From Rhytidiadelphus loreus (taxonomy: Eukaryota; Streptophyta; Bryopsida; Hypnales; Hylocomiaceae), in assembly GCA_947034895.1 (NCBI GenBank), contig OX344765.1:36523001-36587000 (forward strand): 64,000 bases of DNA. Reading direction: 5' to 3'. Below, in pieces: positions 11,149-24,335 of this stretch (within the stretch, counting starts at the first letter, position 1; each line of letters opens with the position of its first letter). The position numbers were made by a program, and so were the translations under genes. The notes beneath the pieces are model-generated. The model did no database searches. It saw nothing but the letters and a program-made list of their open reading frames with translations, and was not told the DNA's origin.

Positions 11149-13729
11149 ACAGAAAGAAAGAGAGAGGGAACAGCAAAAGGTTCAGGGTTTCGTGTGGAAA
11201 AACGGCAAGAGAAGGGAGTATGGATTGTGGAATGGGCGCGAGTTCTTGGAGCTTGGAAAGAGCTTTTTGTGTTGAGGTGAGTGGGAAGAGCATCTGTTTG
11301 TTCGGAAGCTGGAGCTCAAGGAGAAGCAGAACACCAAGCGCAACGACGAAGCTCACGTTCAAGCAGTAACAAGCTTAACAACAAAAGCAAAAGGAAGACG
11401 AAGCTGCAAGACTGGAGAGCCTTGGAGACGAAGGCCCGGGCGAAATTGGGCAAGGCTGGGGCCTGCTGGGAGGACTGCTGGGGGAACTTGGAGAAGAAGA
11501 AGCACTGCAACCCTAATGTTGGGGTCGGACACAACTAATGGAGCAATCTTTAATTTTTGGCATATTTTGGCATATTTTTGGCAAACTCTGACTTGATTTT
11601 GGAAGAGGTTGATACTAAACTATTAAGAACAAAATAAAATAAAGAGAAAATTATTGTTTAATTAATTGAAAATAGAACAAGAAAATGTAATTTGCAAATA
11701 TTGGATGAAGTTTACTAATTTCAGGCAATTCTATGGATGAAAGTATAGAAGTGATGGGTGTTTTCCTAGTAATGAATGATTATTTGGATTCAACTGCATT
11801 TTACAGTTCATGGTGCTCTACCAAAAAGACAAGAAAATTTTATCAAACATGGAGCTTGAATGTACAATAATTTATTGAGTTTTTCAAATGTTTCAAATAG
11901 AAGCTTGGTTTGACATACAATTCACTAGAGATAACATTCATTACATCAATGAGCATTGATTTGTGTTTGATTGTGAAAACAAACAATCTATTGACATGAA
12001 GTTTTTTGCAAGTGATTCTTAATTTGACACAAAATAGATGTGAAGAATAAATGTGCATGGATACCACAAGCTTTTAGATTGTTGTAGGGATAAGTGAAAT
12101 TTTAGATGGACACAAATTTCTAGATTGATGTAGAGAAAGGTGAAAATTTCACCTACGTGGTCTCTCTCTTGCTGTATAGTGAATGGAGACTCTACATTAG
12201 AATGAACATTCAATTTCAAAGTCCAAAAGTAATTGAGTCTTCCCAAATTCATTTTGTGAACAAGTGAGGATGATTGAACAAAATAGAGCATCAAACCCAA
12301 TACAAGTTCTTTTTTTGCTTGAGTTTTGAGTTTACAAAACAATACAATTGAATCAATTGAATGTATACATGTACCAATACACTTCCTATGTTGAATTGAC
12401 TAAAAAAATGAACCCTAAGGGATGCAATCAGCCTACAATGATAGGATGTACTCCATTGATTGTTAATACATTTACTTATGGGAGATCAAAGAAAAAAAAA
12501 ACATGGATCTTCGAGTTGAACTTAGAAAGATATCACAGTCCTCACCCCAAAATGATGAAAAAGAGGAAGAAAAGAGGGATCAAAAAGGAGGTACTTCTAT
12601 GTTAGCATTAATCTTTTCACCTACGTTACATAAATTGTCAATGACAATTGAATAAGAGAACCCCTGCAGATTGGAAGGGCCAACCTTCAGAGACAGCATA
12701 CAAGTTTGTTCCAAGGCAACGATTGCAAAGCTCAATAAGACCAACCTACAATTTGCTCTCAATACTAAGATTTCAACTTCAAATAGTTTGGTTCTCTGAA
12801 ATGGAACAATAACAACAACAACAACAACAAAAAAGTAAAATGCAAGACCTGAGCAGGTACAGGAACATATGAATGTCAAAATGAAGCCATTACTTGAAGG
12901 CTTCCATATCGCTACCGTTTGAGACGTTAGGGTTTGAAAAGTGTTCAAGAAGTGGGACCTCACCTGTTCCATGACAAAGGAAATAAAACACAATTGTGAG
13001 AGAGTTGCTGTGAACATAGACGAGGTGTATCTAGCTCCACTATAAACTGATATTGCAGTACTGCACATGACCAAAAAAATATTCAACCCACTTCAAAATG
13101 ACCTACAGCAAGGAGTAAGCAAACAAAGTTTCAAAGAACCCGGGTGCCTAACGAGATCCCAGTAAGCTAAGCTAGCCTTAGTGTAAAGCCTGAGCAAGGA
13201 ACTGCCACATGGAGTTACACTAGATAATGCATAGACGTAAAATAATAAAAAATAACAAAAAATAACAAAAACTCTGCACAATGTACCATACGAGCTTAAT
13301 GAGGAAATAAAAATCACGTCCAGATATATTTAGTAAGGCCCCCCAAAACTTTTGTACCGTTCAGGTGTTCGGAGAAACCACTCATTTCATTCGGTCCTTT
13401 GGAGAGACCCAACATAAGTCTAGAGAATTAGACTCCAGACAGTCAATATTCAGTAAACCCTCGACCAAAAATCTAAAGAACAACTAGCACTCATCACCCA
13501 GAGAACTACAACCAAAAAATAGTCGAGAGGGTAGCACACTAAGGCCTGCCAGTCAGCAATAGCACTGACTTTTGCAACTTTGACCGCTAATCTGCAGGTG
13601 CTCAATTTCATTTGCTGAATCCGTCATCTTACTAAAGCCTGGAAATGTTCCAGGAAAAATGCAGTACAAGTAAATCTACAAACCTTAGATGTATATCAGA
13701 AACCAAAAGAAAAATGAAAGAAAATAAAT
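11149..13729. other. Spacer between the 88-aa gene and RIBA
   Basis: 11149-11530 is the GC-richer 5' side of the 88-aa gene (promoter/5' UTR). From 11.55 to 13.7 kb the DNA is AT-rich and holds an (AAC)n microsatellite near 12805-12831. The part nearest 13730 is presumably RIBA 3' UTR. The minus-strand open frame 12580-13086 was examined and not accepted. Nothing else recognisable. Confidence 0.65.
12805..12831. repeat. (AAC)n microsatellite
   Basis: Uninterrupted AAC/ACA trinucleotide run. Confidence 0.9.
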
Positions 13730-16700
13730 CTACGTTGATCTGTCGGAATCGTCACTTATCGATCTGTCCTCCGCAGTATCAAAATCAATCTCTGACCCTA
13801 CAGCTGGCAACCTAGACGTATACATGTGTCCCATTTTGATGCGTTTGGTTTCCAAGTACCGTCGGTTCTCCTTCGTCACTGGTGAAAATATTGACCTTCG
13901 CTCATTGACACGAATACCATGGTCCTTCAAAGCCTTCACCTTGGCCGGATTATTGCTAAGCAACGTGATTGTCTTAACACCAAGATCTTGCAAAATCTGA
14001 TCACGGAACACAAATCCATCTCAATAACTCCATAGATATATGACCACACAAAAACAAGTTAACCTATCAGAAACCTGAAGGAAATCTGGCAGATAAGCTT
14101 TAAAGAATTTGCTACAATAGCAAAGCACCAACTAAATCGCTTGCTCTAGCAATTTTTTGTCTGGAAGTACGATAAACTCAGCTCCAGATCCAAACTCGTA
14201 CCTGAAATCATACAGCAGAATTAGAATTTGAAAACAAAGCAACAATAGAATACCTGAGCACTGATTCCATATTCTCGAGAATCAACAGGAAGTCCAAGTT
14301 GAAGATTTGCCTCTACGGTGTCCGAGCCAGCATCTTGCAGGTTGTAAGCCCTCATCTTATGTCCAAGACCAATTCCTCGGCCTTCATGACCTCGCATGTA
14401 AACCACAACACCCCTCCCCATCTTTTTTATAAAGGACAGAGAGTCGGACAGCTGGCTCCCGCAATCGCAACGAGTCGAACGAAACACATCACCAGTCAAG
14501 CATTCCGAATGTATTCTCACATAGACTTCCAACCCACTGCTTATGTCGCCCTGTAGAGTCACACGAGAAATAAGAGAGAGTGAGTTTAACATACACAACT
14601 TTAAATACTTTTCTCAAATACTAGTTTAAAATGAAAGTCTGACAGAACTCATCGGCCCAAGAGTAAAGCAGCATTCTCTAACAGTTTACAAGCTATCCGA
14701 AGACATCCATAGTAAATCAGACAGCATAAATATCCAGCATGCCAAACGGGTTCCAAGACTAAATAAGATCCAAGCGTACCTCAACAAGAGCAGCGTGTTC
14801 CAAGCCATCATTGGAGACATAGCTGAACACCTGAAACTCCCCATACTCAGTGGGGAGCCTTGCGCTCGCCGTGCGCTTCACCAAACCCGATTTCTTCACC
14901 AAGCCCGATTTCTTGGCCTCCTTGAATCTGCAAAGTCGCAAACCCTTCATCAGCAAGGGCCAACGTATATATACCCATATCATGCACACTACTGATTGCA
15001 TCCCTAACTACAGTTGAATAAATGCCACAGGCCTCACTTCTGAATAATGTCCCAAAGATCTGGAAAGAAACTGTATCAAGTGTGCAACTACCTGCAGAAT
15101 ATTACATCCCATTAAAGAAAGTTCACTACACTAGAGCTTTGACGAACGGATAAAGCAAAAATCAGCTCAGGCTCAAAGTTTGACACGAATAATGCACGAG
15201 GCAGTCGTGGAGGAAAGGGAAATACTTGACAAGGGCGTCGATTGATATTAAAGGGAACCCATGATGCTCTGCGAATTTCATCAAATATGGTAGGCGGGCC
15301 ATTGAGCCATCCTCGTCATTGACAACCTCGCATAGCACTCCTGCAGGACGTAGTCCAGCAAGTTCGGTTAAATCTAGTGCTGCCTCGGTATGCCCTCTCC
15401 TTTTCAACACTCCACCTGCAGGAGAATACCACAGCAACCCGTGGTGTAAATATCATCAAGACAAACCAGTGATACAATTTGATGCGCATAGACTCATTTC
15501 AAGCATTTTCCTTACTTTCCTAAACCGACTCCACAAATTGCTACAATGTGCATTGCGAATCCAGAGCGCAACCATCCCCACGGTTGGAGAGAAAATTACA
15601 GAATCCACTCGCCTGAACCAATCCAAATCTAAAAGGCTCGCATCCCTCCATACAAGATGATCACCACTTGAGGTGAAATATCTCATTAAACATACTCTTA
15701 AAACCTCCAGTATTTGGATTATTCATATGCAGCAAAAAATGATCTTGCCACGATCGCTCGTCGTTGGTTTTCAAAGGTTGAAAAAGTACACCAGAGTTTT
15801 TAAATACGATCAAGTAAAACGCTAAAAATTTTAGACAGTAGCAAATTTGTAGCGTACCACGCCCTTCAATGGGCTTGTCAAACTAAGCGTGCAAGTAAAA
15901 GTGCTTTCTGACTCCAGCAAAAAAGAAAAATACTGACCTTCACGATATCTCAGGGGAAAGACGTGGCCAGGTGCAACAAAATCTCCAGGACCCGAATCTG
16001 GTGACGCCAATGCCCTTATTGTCTGGCACCGATCCGCAGCTGACACACCTGTTGTCGTTCCATGCTTTGCGTCCTGTTTGCAGATTTTCAGTTAATCCAG
16101 CTAATCACACAACCACGCACAAAACTACAAGAAAAAAGAGTTGGCAATCATATTGGCCTTTGAAGGCCCCGCCAGGAATGCATTTCATCAACTGATAGCA
16201 CAAACTGACAATACAGCTAATCCTTAGTAGTACGTCCCAAGTGTTAACAGTTCAAGAACAGCGTCTACAACACTAAAATACAGAAATAGACCTCGTCCAG
16301 TTACTAATTACTCTTTTCACAGGATCCCAATGACCAGAAACGCTACAATGTAATACTGTCTCACGTCATCGGAAACTCTAATCAGGAAAACTATAACGAG
16401 CAAGCCGACAGTCCACATCATTTGATATGAATATCTACATGGCAATGTCAGATTTCAGACCTTCCTACTTCAAACCTTTACTCCCACGATACTAAAAACT
16501 CAACTGATTCTAAACTCCCATTCGAATCGAGCGAGTAATTCTGAAACGTCTCAAAGAACACGATCTCTATTGTTTTGAGTGCAGATCGACCAGAATTGAA
16601 GGCAGTCTAACTTACCACAGTCCAGGTGAAAGCGGTCTTCATACACTCGGAATTTTCTTCTGGAGGCACCATCAGAGGGAGACCAAGCCGATCCAAATCC

Positions 16701-17707
16701 TCGCCTTTCATGGATACACAAACGATACCGGTACTGTGCCTCACCAAGAACGCCATCGCTTGCGGAGTCACCAGTGAGCCTGCCATGATGAGGTCGCCTT
16801 CATTCTCTCGATTCTCATCGTCCACGACCAACACAAACTGGAGAGCAAACAGGAAAGAAAACCACGGGTGAGAACTGGCACACCCAATTGAAATGAAATT
16901 CCGAAAGCATTCTTCTACACTGCAATTGGGACGCCTTTAGCAGCACAGATTTCCAACAGACATGACGCCGTTACCACATCAAAAAATAAGGATGACGAGC
17001 ATACCTTGCCTTCCTTGATAGCCTCCACTGCTTCTTCAATAGTGGCAAATCCTTTCCCAGGCTTCTCATTGGGATCCTGCTCAAAATCAGCTCCTCGGCG
17101 CTGAACAATTCCCGCTTTGCCCAATGAGGGCCTCTCGGTAAGCGTCGTCGCGACATCCAGCGTCAGGTCTTCAGAATCAAGTCCAACCACAGCCGTTTTC
17201 TTGGTGCTGCCAAAACTGACATGTGCGCCGTTGGTGCCCTTGCAGGTTACAGAGGACCTAAAACTGCCTCCCGCTCCTTTGTGCGCCTTGTTGCGCAACC
17301 CTGACACGGATAAAGCTGCAAGTTCTTTCTCAACCGTCCGTGGCGCAACCCTCCCGCTTATCAACTTCACTCTGCAATTGCTGCAAACGAATCCGCCACA
17401 AAAGTCAGTTCCTCATTCCCTCTCTTTTCTCAATTCGCTCACTCGCTTCCCAAGCCACGAGTGTCCAAAACCCTAAACCCTGTCAAAAGCAAGCGATACA
17501 ACAGTGGACCGCTCCACGCCCCCGCCAAACGAGCAAATTCCGCAGTGCGAGCCCCAAATTGACCCTAAACAAGATGAAAACCCAAACTGGTTACCGTGAC
17601 GCCCCCGCCGTGCTGCTGCTGCTCCCGCTGCTGCTGACGACGGACGACGATTGCAGAGGGACCGAAGCGCGCCATTCGTGCACCAACTCCGTCGCGAATC
17701 GAGACAT
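13730..17707 (-). CDS. RIBA: RIBA: bifunctional 3,4-DHBP synthase / GTP cyclohydrolase II, plastid
   Basis: Makes the two precursors of riboflavin (vitamin B2) in the plastid: formate plus 3,4-dihydroxy-2-butanone 4-phosphate from ribulose 5-phosphate, and the pyrimidine intermediate from GTP. Exons: 17595-17707, 17005-17380, 16616-16837, 15938-16073, 15226-15415, 14780-14927, 14254-14550, 13730-13996; 582 aa, all phases consistent. A Ser-rich transit peptide (from MSRFATEL) is followed by a variable region to ~160. The DHBP synthase domain (~164-345) carries [10 protein letters not shown] (170-178), HSTG (197), HGTTTG (241) and GHTEA (290). The GCH II domain (~350-550) carries zinc cysteines C412, C423 and C425 and RGHEGRGIG (448). 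Key residues of both enzymes are present, unlike the half-dead RIBA2/RIBA3 paralogues of Arabidopsis. The start is the only ATG that splices in frame. Confidence 0.95.
14876..14911. repeat. 18-bp tandem duplication inside RIBA coding sequence
   Basis: Two adjacent 18-bp copies (CTTCACCAA/GCCCGATTT) differ at one base and encode a repeated KSGLVK hexapeptide in the linker between the two catalytic domains. The frame is kept. Confidence 0.9.
17371..17380 (-). other. Tandem splice acceptors in RIBA exon 2
   Basis: Two AG acceptors lie nine bases apart (TTTGCAG then AATTGCAG). Both keep the reading frame after the exon-1 donor at 17595, giving proteins differing by three residues (NCR) in the transit region. 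Which is used cannot be told from sequence. Confidence 0.6.
17466..17480 (-). promoter_or_regulatory. Telo-box in RIBA intron 1
   Basis: The + strand reads AAAACCCTAAACCCT, i.e. AGGGTTTAGGGTTTT in the RIBA direction. Telo-boxes (AAACCCTAA) are frequent near plant transcription starts. Here it lies in the 214-base first intron. Confidence 0.5.
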
Positions 17708-18600
17708 GTCTTTGAAACACAAGCAATTGAAACCCCAACACTCGCAACACCTAACTCGTACGAACAGAGACGGGAATCGGGAATCGGGAATGAGAAGAGA
17801 GTGGCTTGACTGCGATATTCAGCAACTCCGCAATTGTGAATCGACTCCGTCAGCAGCCGTAGAGAAAAGATGGGTCCGTGAGAGAGAAAGTGGTTGGTTG
17901 GTTAAGGAACAAAGCCACAAGACACCAACAAGCGGCACCAATTGGTAGGTCCCCGCGTGTCTCCTTTCGCTTTCCTCCCCAAAGGTCCTCCAGGCCGACC
18001 TCAACTGGTGGCTGGCGATGGCGGTGAAGGCGGAATTGTGAAGATCACATTCCCTCCACTTATCCGACGGCGCAGGAGGAGCAGTCGGAAGCAATTGAAC
18101 ACACCACAAACTCAACGCGATCTCTGAGTCAGTCAGCCAGCCAAAGGTGACGACGAAGGTGCGGGCGAAGATGATGATGAGACCATCGGAAGAGGAAGTG
18201 AACGGCGTCGGTCTCCGGCTTCTGCGACCTTATGTTCGGCTTCGTGGAGTTCCCTGGGGTGGCTGAGGCCGCCTCTCGTAGGGGCAGCGACGCAGGAGAA
18301 GCCCCGCCACAGGCAGTACGTTGGGGACCCCACCGGAGATCAACTGAAGCCGCTGGTAAGCCGCAGCTGGCCGCAGTTAAAGCCGCAGCTAGGCCGCGGT
18401 TAGGGAGGGACCCAACTCAGACAGGATCGCCTCACTGTGCGTTTCTTTTTTTGTTTTCTGTACTCAAGGGAGGAGGCTTTGCAACGACAATGTTAACAAT
18501 GATGTCAAGGAAGTATGACCCATAATTTCGTTATTCAAGAATGTTATGTAGGAATAAATATAATCGTCCACTCAAGAGGCTATATATCCCTGCAGCGCTA

Positions 18601-18676
18601 CCTCACTTTCACATTAGTATCTCACTTTTACATCATTACCTCACTTTTACATTAGTACGTCACTTTTCATACATGA
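18601..18676. repeat. 19-bp tandem repeat, four units
   Basis: Units of the form CCTCACTTTTACATTAGTA in exact 19-base register. The fourth unit is diverged. Confidence 0.95.
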
Positions 18677-21600
18677 GGTCATACTTCATCAGTGGCAATT
18701 GTTGAAAGAAGTTCCTCAACAATTGCTGACTATTGAACTTTAATTGTATAGTACATATTTTCGTGCAATGTTAACCCCCCTAAACGTCTGGATTCCTCTC
18801 CAAAATTGACAATTTGAGAAATACCATTATAAACTACAATTTGGAAGAATATTTTGGAATTGGTATACAAATGAAAGCTATAGATTTTTATTTTTAAATT
18901 CTATCTGTACAGTTAGATCTACTAATGCTATCACCAATCTTTTTCTGTAAATTTTGAAAATAAAATTTCAGAATTCCTTCTAAATTCAATTACAAGTAAA
19001 ATATTATCATTTTTTGACTAAAACTTGTTGGAATGGATTTGAAATAAGGTGGTGTAGATGTAGACAGGGACTCTAGTAAACAAATGCTAGCAAGCTCCTG
19101 TACTTGGGGTAATTCTCTTACATAGCTCTGGATTTTGAGGGTTATTCAATGTCTATACACCAATGTTGAAGGAATTTATTCAATGTTCATAACCTTCACT
19201 GACAAGAGAAGAGTAGGGTAGTTGAGATTTTATACTTTGTCAGGCTTGATTTTACAATTTTGTATAGTACAAACTTGGTACAATTAAGACCTATTACCCA
19301 TCTTCACTCATGAATTTCTTGTAGGATTACAAATCCCTTGATTCTACTTCTAGCTGTAGAATTGTGTGGTATACTTAAAGGCATCCGTTGTATAAAAATC
19401 CCACTTCAAAAATATTTGTTTTAGAGTTACTAAATGGTGATTGTACAACAATGTCCCTCAAAGTACGTTGGAATGATTCTTGTAAGCCATTTTCAAAACA
19501 TCCCCTAAAAGATAAAGGTAGAAGACTTGATTTGTACCACGATTGAAAAGCCATCTTCTTTGGGCAACAATGTATCAATGTTCTACAATATTCAAACTTT
19601 CAAGCATACTCTGGCCAAAAAATGGTACAAATAGGTATACGGTACAAACTCAGGGGGGTCATTTAGAGTGTCCATTAGAAACCACATGCGAACAAAACTT
19701 TGGCCCCCCTATAAAAATTTTGAATTTTAAATTAAACAAAATAAACAAAATATGGATAGATTTTCCTACTTTGAAAGTTTATGTTTTGAATTATTGATAT
19801 TTTTATTTGTTAATAATAATTAGTTACAAATTTTTGAAGTAAAAAGATACACTGTAGAACTGAAAAATAACTTTCACACCCCTATATTATATAAGAAATA
19901 ATTGTCTAAAAAATGAACAAAAAATTCCTAAAAATAACTCATTATTGAAAGCTCATTTTGAGTTGAATATTGAATCAATGGTCATCTAAATGTGTCCTCT
20001 CTAATTATTTGAGTTGAAAAACATGTCATTTTAGTTCATTTTCAACCTCTTCTAGAAATCATTTCATATTTTATTTGAGTTGGAAATTTTGGCAATAGAA
20101 AGCTATAGTCATTATTAAACAATGTTCAAAATTTTAGATTGAAATTACAGTTTATTAGAAACCACTTGTTCACACGTGGTTTGTTATAGTAGAACTAAGT
20201 GCACCCCCCGAGGGTACAAATAGGGGGTCCTACCTTATTTTTCAATGAGTTATCGACTCTTGAAGAAGACTTCATATGCAAAAATGTTATGTTACAACAA
20301 GGAAGAGCCCCCATGGCAGTAGTTGGAAGTACGAAACCATAAAATAAAATTGCATGAATTTGAAACTAGGTGAAACAAGTCTAGTCTACAATGAACCTAA
20401 TATGAGGCCAGAGAATTTAGCCACTCTAACAACTTTCAAATTGGTCTCAAGTAGATCATGGGAAAATTGATCCAATTGAAAGTTGGGCTTTGTCGTTGAA
20501 GTCTTCATAGTGAAGTCCAAACTAATATGTAGGGTTTTTTATTTCATTTATCTTAGGAAGTGTAGTCTAAACATTCCAAGATTTTGTAGCAATTTAGAAA
20601 TTTCATCTACTAAAAAAAGTGGAATATATTCCTTCAAAATTTCTCTTCACAATTATGTATTGCTATAAGGTGAATTCTACTAAAAAAACTTTAAATGTAG
20701 GTTTTACATCCACATTTACAAGAAGTCCATGGTAGTGGTACCAAGGTCATGTTGTCTAAAGACATGCAAATATCATTCAGAGTCCACACCCAAGCCTCTA
20801 TAGTAGTGAAAGAAAAAGAGAGTTATGTGCTTTTTGACTTCCTAAATATTGATAATATGCAATTTACTTTACCAAATAGAAAATAGAGTCTCCCTTACAA
20901 TACAAGTACATGAGCAAATACAGTATGTAGCCCGGTATCACTTGTACTAGTTCTTTAATACTTGACATGAAATCCTAGGCAAACCCACTTTTAAATCATA
21001 CTAATCTAAATAAGAAGTTTGAAATTTATATTATTATTATTCTTTGACATCTTTTCTATAATCTAAGCAAATTTTAACTAAAATTGAATGAAGTGTTGTA
21101 GTAAAACATACACCTTGAAATGTGGTTGTCAAAAAAATCATCTAATTCTGCTCATGAATCCATCCATTAATTATATGCTTTCATCCATGAAATTATCAAA
21201 ACTTAGTAAACTTCATCTAAAATTTGGTAAACCCTTAAATTTTTTGAGATGTTTTTGACAATTTCATCCATTTTTTTTTCTAGTACAAGGAGAGTTAGTT
21301 CAAAAATCAAATAAGATTTTGGCAAAATTCTCTACTAAAAAAATCATTGGGTAGAAAACTTTTATGTTTGACTACATGGTCATAGGCTCCAACGTTTCAG
21401 GTCTAAACCCTTGACCACATTGGCCAGGGTGAACCTTGTTTACCCTAGATTTTATCCTTAGGAAAAATGCTAAATTTTTTAATTTGCCACACATAATAAA
21501 ATTTGCAAATTTTGAATTCATATTTGCTTCAAGGCCTGAATTTAGCTAGGAGAGGTATAAAAGATAAACCATTCAAGTACAAAATAGTTTTTTTTTACAT

Positions 21601-21984
21601 TCATACCTAAAATGACTTTGGAAAGACAAGTAAGGGAGGCAGTTTACTTTGGCCTTAGTCCTCTAACATTCAAAATCTGAACGATGAACAATGTTTTTGA
21701 CGATGAACAAAGAGGTTCCAAAGGCTTTTTTGAACACTTAATTTCTCATTCATCCAAAACAATATGTGACTTTTTTTAAAAAAACTTTTTGTTATGATGA
21801 ATTTGATGAAATATATTGAGGTAAATAATTTGTACCAATATCTATAGATAAAAGTAAAAATATGCAAAAATAAAAGAAAGGATAAGGAGTTAAAATGCTA
21901 CTTCAATTCCCTACGGCCCACACGCGTTGGGTGGACTGTGGGAGCGCCTCTCCAAATGAAAGCTCATTGAAATCTTGGTATTAA

Positions 21985-22894
21985 CCCTTGAAGGACCAAA
22001 CTGCATTTTTTGGCAACATATAAATTTTGGGCAAGTACGTGTGACTAGATATTCCATGTTTTTGGCTCAAACTTTGATAGAAGGTGTGGATGAGGAATAT
22101 CTTTCATGTGCACTAAATTTCAGGACATTTGAAAATATAAATAAAAAGTTATGGCCTTGTATGCAGTTTATTTCTCAACTTGGGCAGTCTGGGCAGATCT
22201 GAATAAAAAAAATTGAAATTGGTTTTCTAGATTTGTAAGTACATAGAAAGTTTTGAATCATTCCATTTTGATCAATGAGTCAAAAGTCATCAGGTGTTTT
22301 AGTTTGCAGGCAGTTATGGATTCTCTACCCTAAAATAGACTTTGATGTCCTTTATTTAACCAAATTTTGAGTATTTTTGAAAATAAAATAAAAACATTAA
22401 GTGAAAATTTCTTATTACAACATTACAACCATTGGGATTGGGATTTTTCAATTCCATAATTAAATTGTTAACAATTTAGTATTTTGAATCATTCTCTACA
22501 TCTTTCTACTTACTATTTTTTTTCCTATATGTTGTACAATTCCAAATGATCTGAAAATTTTCAAGCACGTAGCCAACTCTTGCCTTGAAGAATGGATCCA
22601 AAAAAGCACCACCATTTTGGACATTTGTTCATACAAAGGTGACTTTATGAAGTGCAACTGCCCGGTTTTTTGCAAGGCCCAAAAAAGGATTTTTATCACT
22701 TCAAACGCTAATATCTTGCAATCTACACGGTGGAAATTTTTGAAATTTTTTCCACATCTTCTTAATCTAGCATAATACAAGATCCTACGGTCACATGTCT
22801 CTAAAAATGATATTTTTCCAAAAATTGGTACTTGTATTAGAAATGGCAGTTTAGGAGCGTTTTTGGAAATAACATAGTCAAGGAACTCTAGGGG
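21985..22894. mobile_element. Possible TTAA-flanked (piggyBac-like) element
   Basis: The left boundary is TTAA-CCCTTGAAGGACC and the right boundary CTCTAGGGG-TTAA, the piggyBac pattern of a TTAA target duplication with CCC...GGG ends. Terminal similarity beyond the first bases is weak and no transposase is present, so this is tentative. Confidence 0.35.
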
Positions 22895-23186
22895 TTAAAA
22901 TCCAATACCTCCCAAGCCCTTGATTTGGACCTAAAAGAGTTCCTCATCATTGTCATAGGAATCATACAAAATATTATCCACATGAGCACAAGTTGAATAA
23001 AAAAAGAGGGCTCTATATTGACTTCCAAAAGTCTTGCAAGTTGGTTTTTAAAAATAATTAACAACCAAGAAAATTAAAAAAAAATAACGTAATCAATAAT
23101 GGAAACAAATCAAGGATGAAAATTAAACAATAATGATAGACAAAATAGTAATTTAATAAACACAAGAATTGCATCACACTAAAAAC

Positions 23187-23200
23187 CCTAAACCCTAAAT
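23187..23200 (+). promoter_or_regulatory. Interstitial telo-box
   Basis: Two and a half units of AAACCCT in tandem (AAACCCTAAACCCTAAA). Too short to be a telomere relic, and no gene is recognised next to it. Confidence 0.6.
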
Positions 23201-23287
23201 GTAATGTACACTTTGAACAACACCCCAAAGCTCTCAATCCTAAGCCCCAAAAAATAAAAATAAAAACAACAACAACCAGGCTCTTAA

Positions 23288-23523
23288 CCCATAAATGCCG
23301 CGGAGGACGTTTTTTCCATCGATAAATGACAAAGAATCTCTCCATTGATGTGAGATGGACAAAAGTGCAACCATTCATCCTCCAAATTTTTGTGTGAAAA
23401 GGGTACATCTTCAACAATACTTTGAGTCTTCCGATGAGTATTTTTTTGCATTTTTTTAAGCCAGCAATTCACACGGTTCCAAAACAGTTGACTTCCAAGG
23501 TGACCGGCCCGGCGTACCATACA
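23288..23523 (+). mobile_element. TTAA/CCC-ended repeat family, copy 1
   Basis: Starts TTAA-CCCATAAATGCCG at a TTAA site. It shares with copy 3 (43971-44194) the order of blocks GGAGGACGTTTTTT, ATAAATGACAAAGAATCTCT, CATTCATCCTCCAAA, TTTGTGTGAAAAGGG and CCAGCAATTCACA. The right end has decayed (no GGGTTAA). No coding capacity. Confidence 0.7.
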
Positions 23524-24111
23524 AAGCTGCTGCATGAAAATACATCTTCGTAGTAAGAGCAGCCCCACAGCCCCACGCTGAAGCAACACTATGAAACAAG
23601 CAAATCAGTGGAGGACATTCCTCATTATTAGAAGATCAATGGTGCAGAACCTTTACAGTGTTACTTCAACATGTTGCTATGGGGTTGCTCTTAGGGCCAG
23701 CTTACATGCTCACCCGATGGGCAAACTTTCCTCTAATTCAAGCAAGAAGACAAAAGTGGCTCCACCGATGGTCTTGCCGGGGTGGGCAAGCGGGGAAAGG
23801 AGGAGGTGAAGTTTCACCGATACCGGTGGACAACCTCATTGGTGGAGACTTGGTGGAGACGAGGGAATCTAATACGTGGAAACCTTTTATTGTCTCCGTC
23901 CCCACCCACCAGGTCCACATGAAAGTGCAATGTCTATTTTTCACTATAGCACGCGCTGTGAAAGTTCCCCGATGACCGATAAAGGAGATCACCCATTTCC
24001 GATCAGCCTCCCATTTTCGCAGCTTAGACTGCTTCATTTCCAATCAGCAAAACTGTAGGTGACAACTCACGTACTATAGGGCCCACGGGAGAGACACAAA
24101 TGTCTTGGAGG

Positions 24112-24335
24112 TGTACATTGAGAGCATACAATGATCACAACATGTACATTGATAGCTTTCCATCAATTTTGTAACCATCCTATGGTTGGAAATAGGTTTG
24201 CCTACATATCGGGAATGGGACAAATAGAATCTTGACAAAAAAAATTCATAGTGATTTTGTTTTTGAGGAAAAAAATTTAGAAAATTATAAAATCCTACTG
24301 AAATGTATTTCCCTACATGGGAAAAATTTCCCTTA
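24112..24335 (+). repeat. Dispersed repeat, family 2, copy 1
   Basis: Diverged inverted counterpart of 44215-44445. Shared blocks include CTATGGTTGGAAAT, AAAAAAATTCATA, TTTTGAGGAAAA and TTTCCCTACAT/TTTCTCTACAA. In both places it lies close to a copy of the TTAA-ended family. Ends are not defined. Confidence 0.6.

Noticed and set aside
12580..13086. 168-codon open frame on the minus strand
   Set aside because: Low-complexity, hydrophobic and Val-rich around an antisense AAC microsatellite; no domain, no start or splice context.
17340..17948. 202-codon plus-strand frame
   Set aside because: Antisense to RIBA exons 1-2 and its promoter; the RIBA frame on the other strand has clear homology.
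18133..18525. GC-rich frames on both strands
   Set aside because: Composition keeps frames open; Ala/Arg/Ser-rich products with a short internal repeat and no family.
23187..23200. Telomere remnant
   Set aside because: Only two and a half telomeric units; more like an ordinary telo-box.
23284..24043. Overlapping ~100-codon frames on both strands
   Set aside because: They run through the TTAA repeat and its flank; no conserved product.
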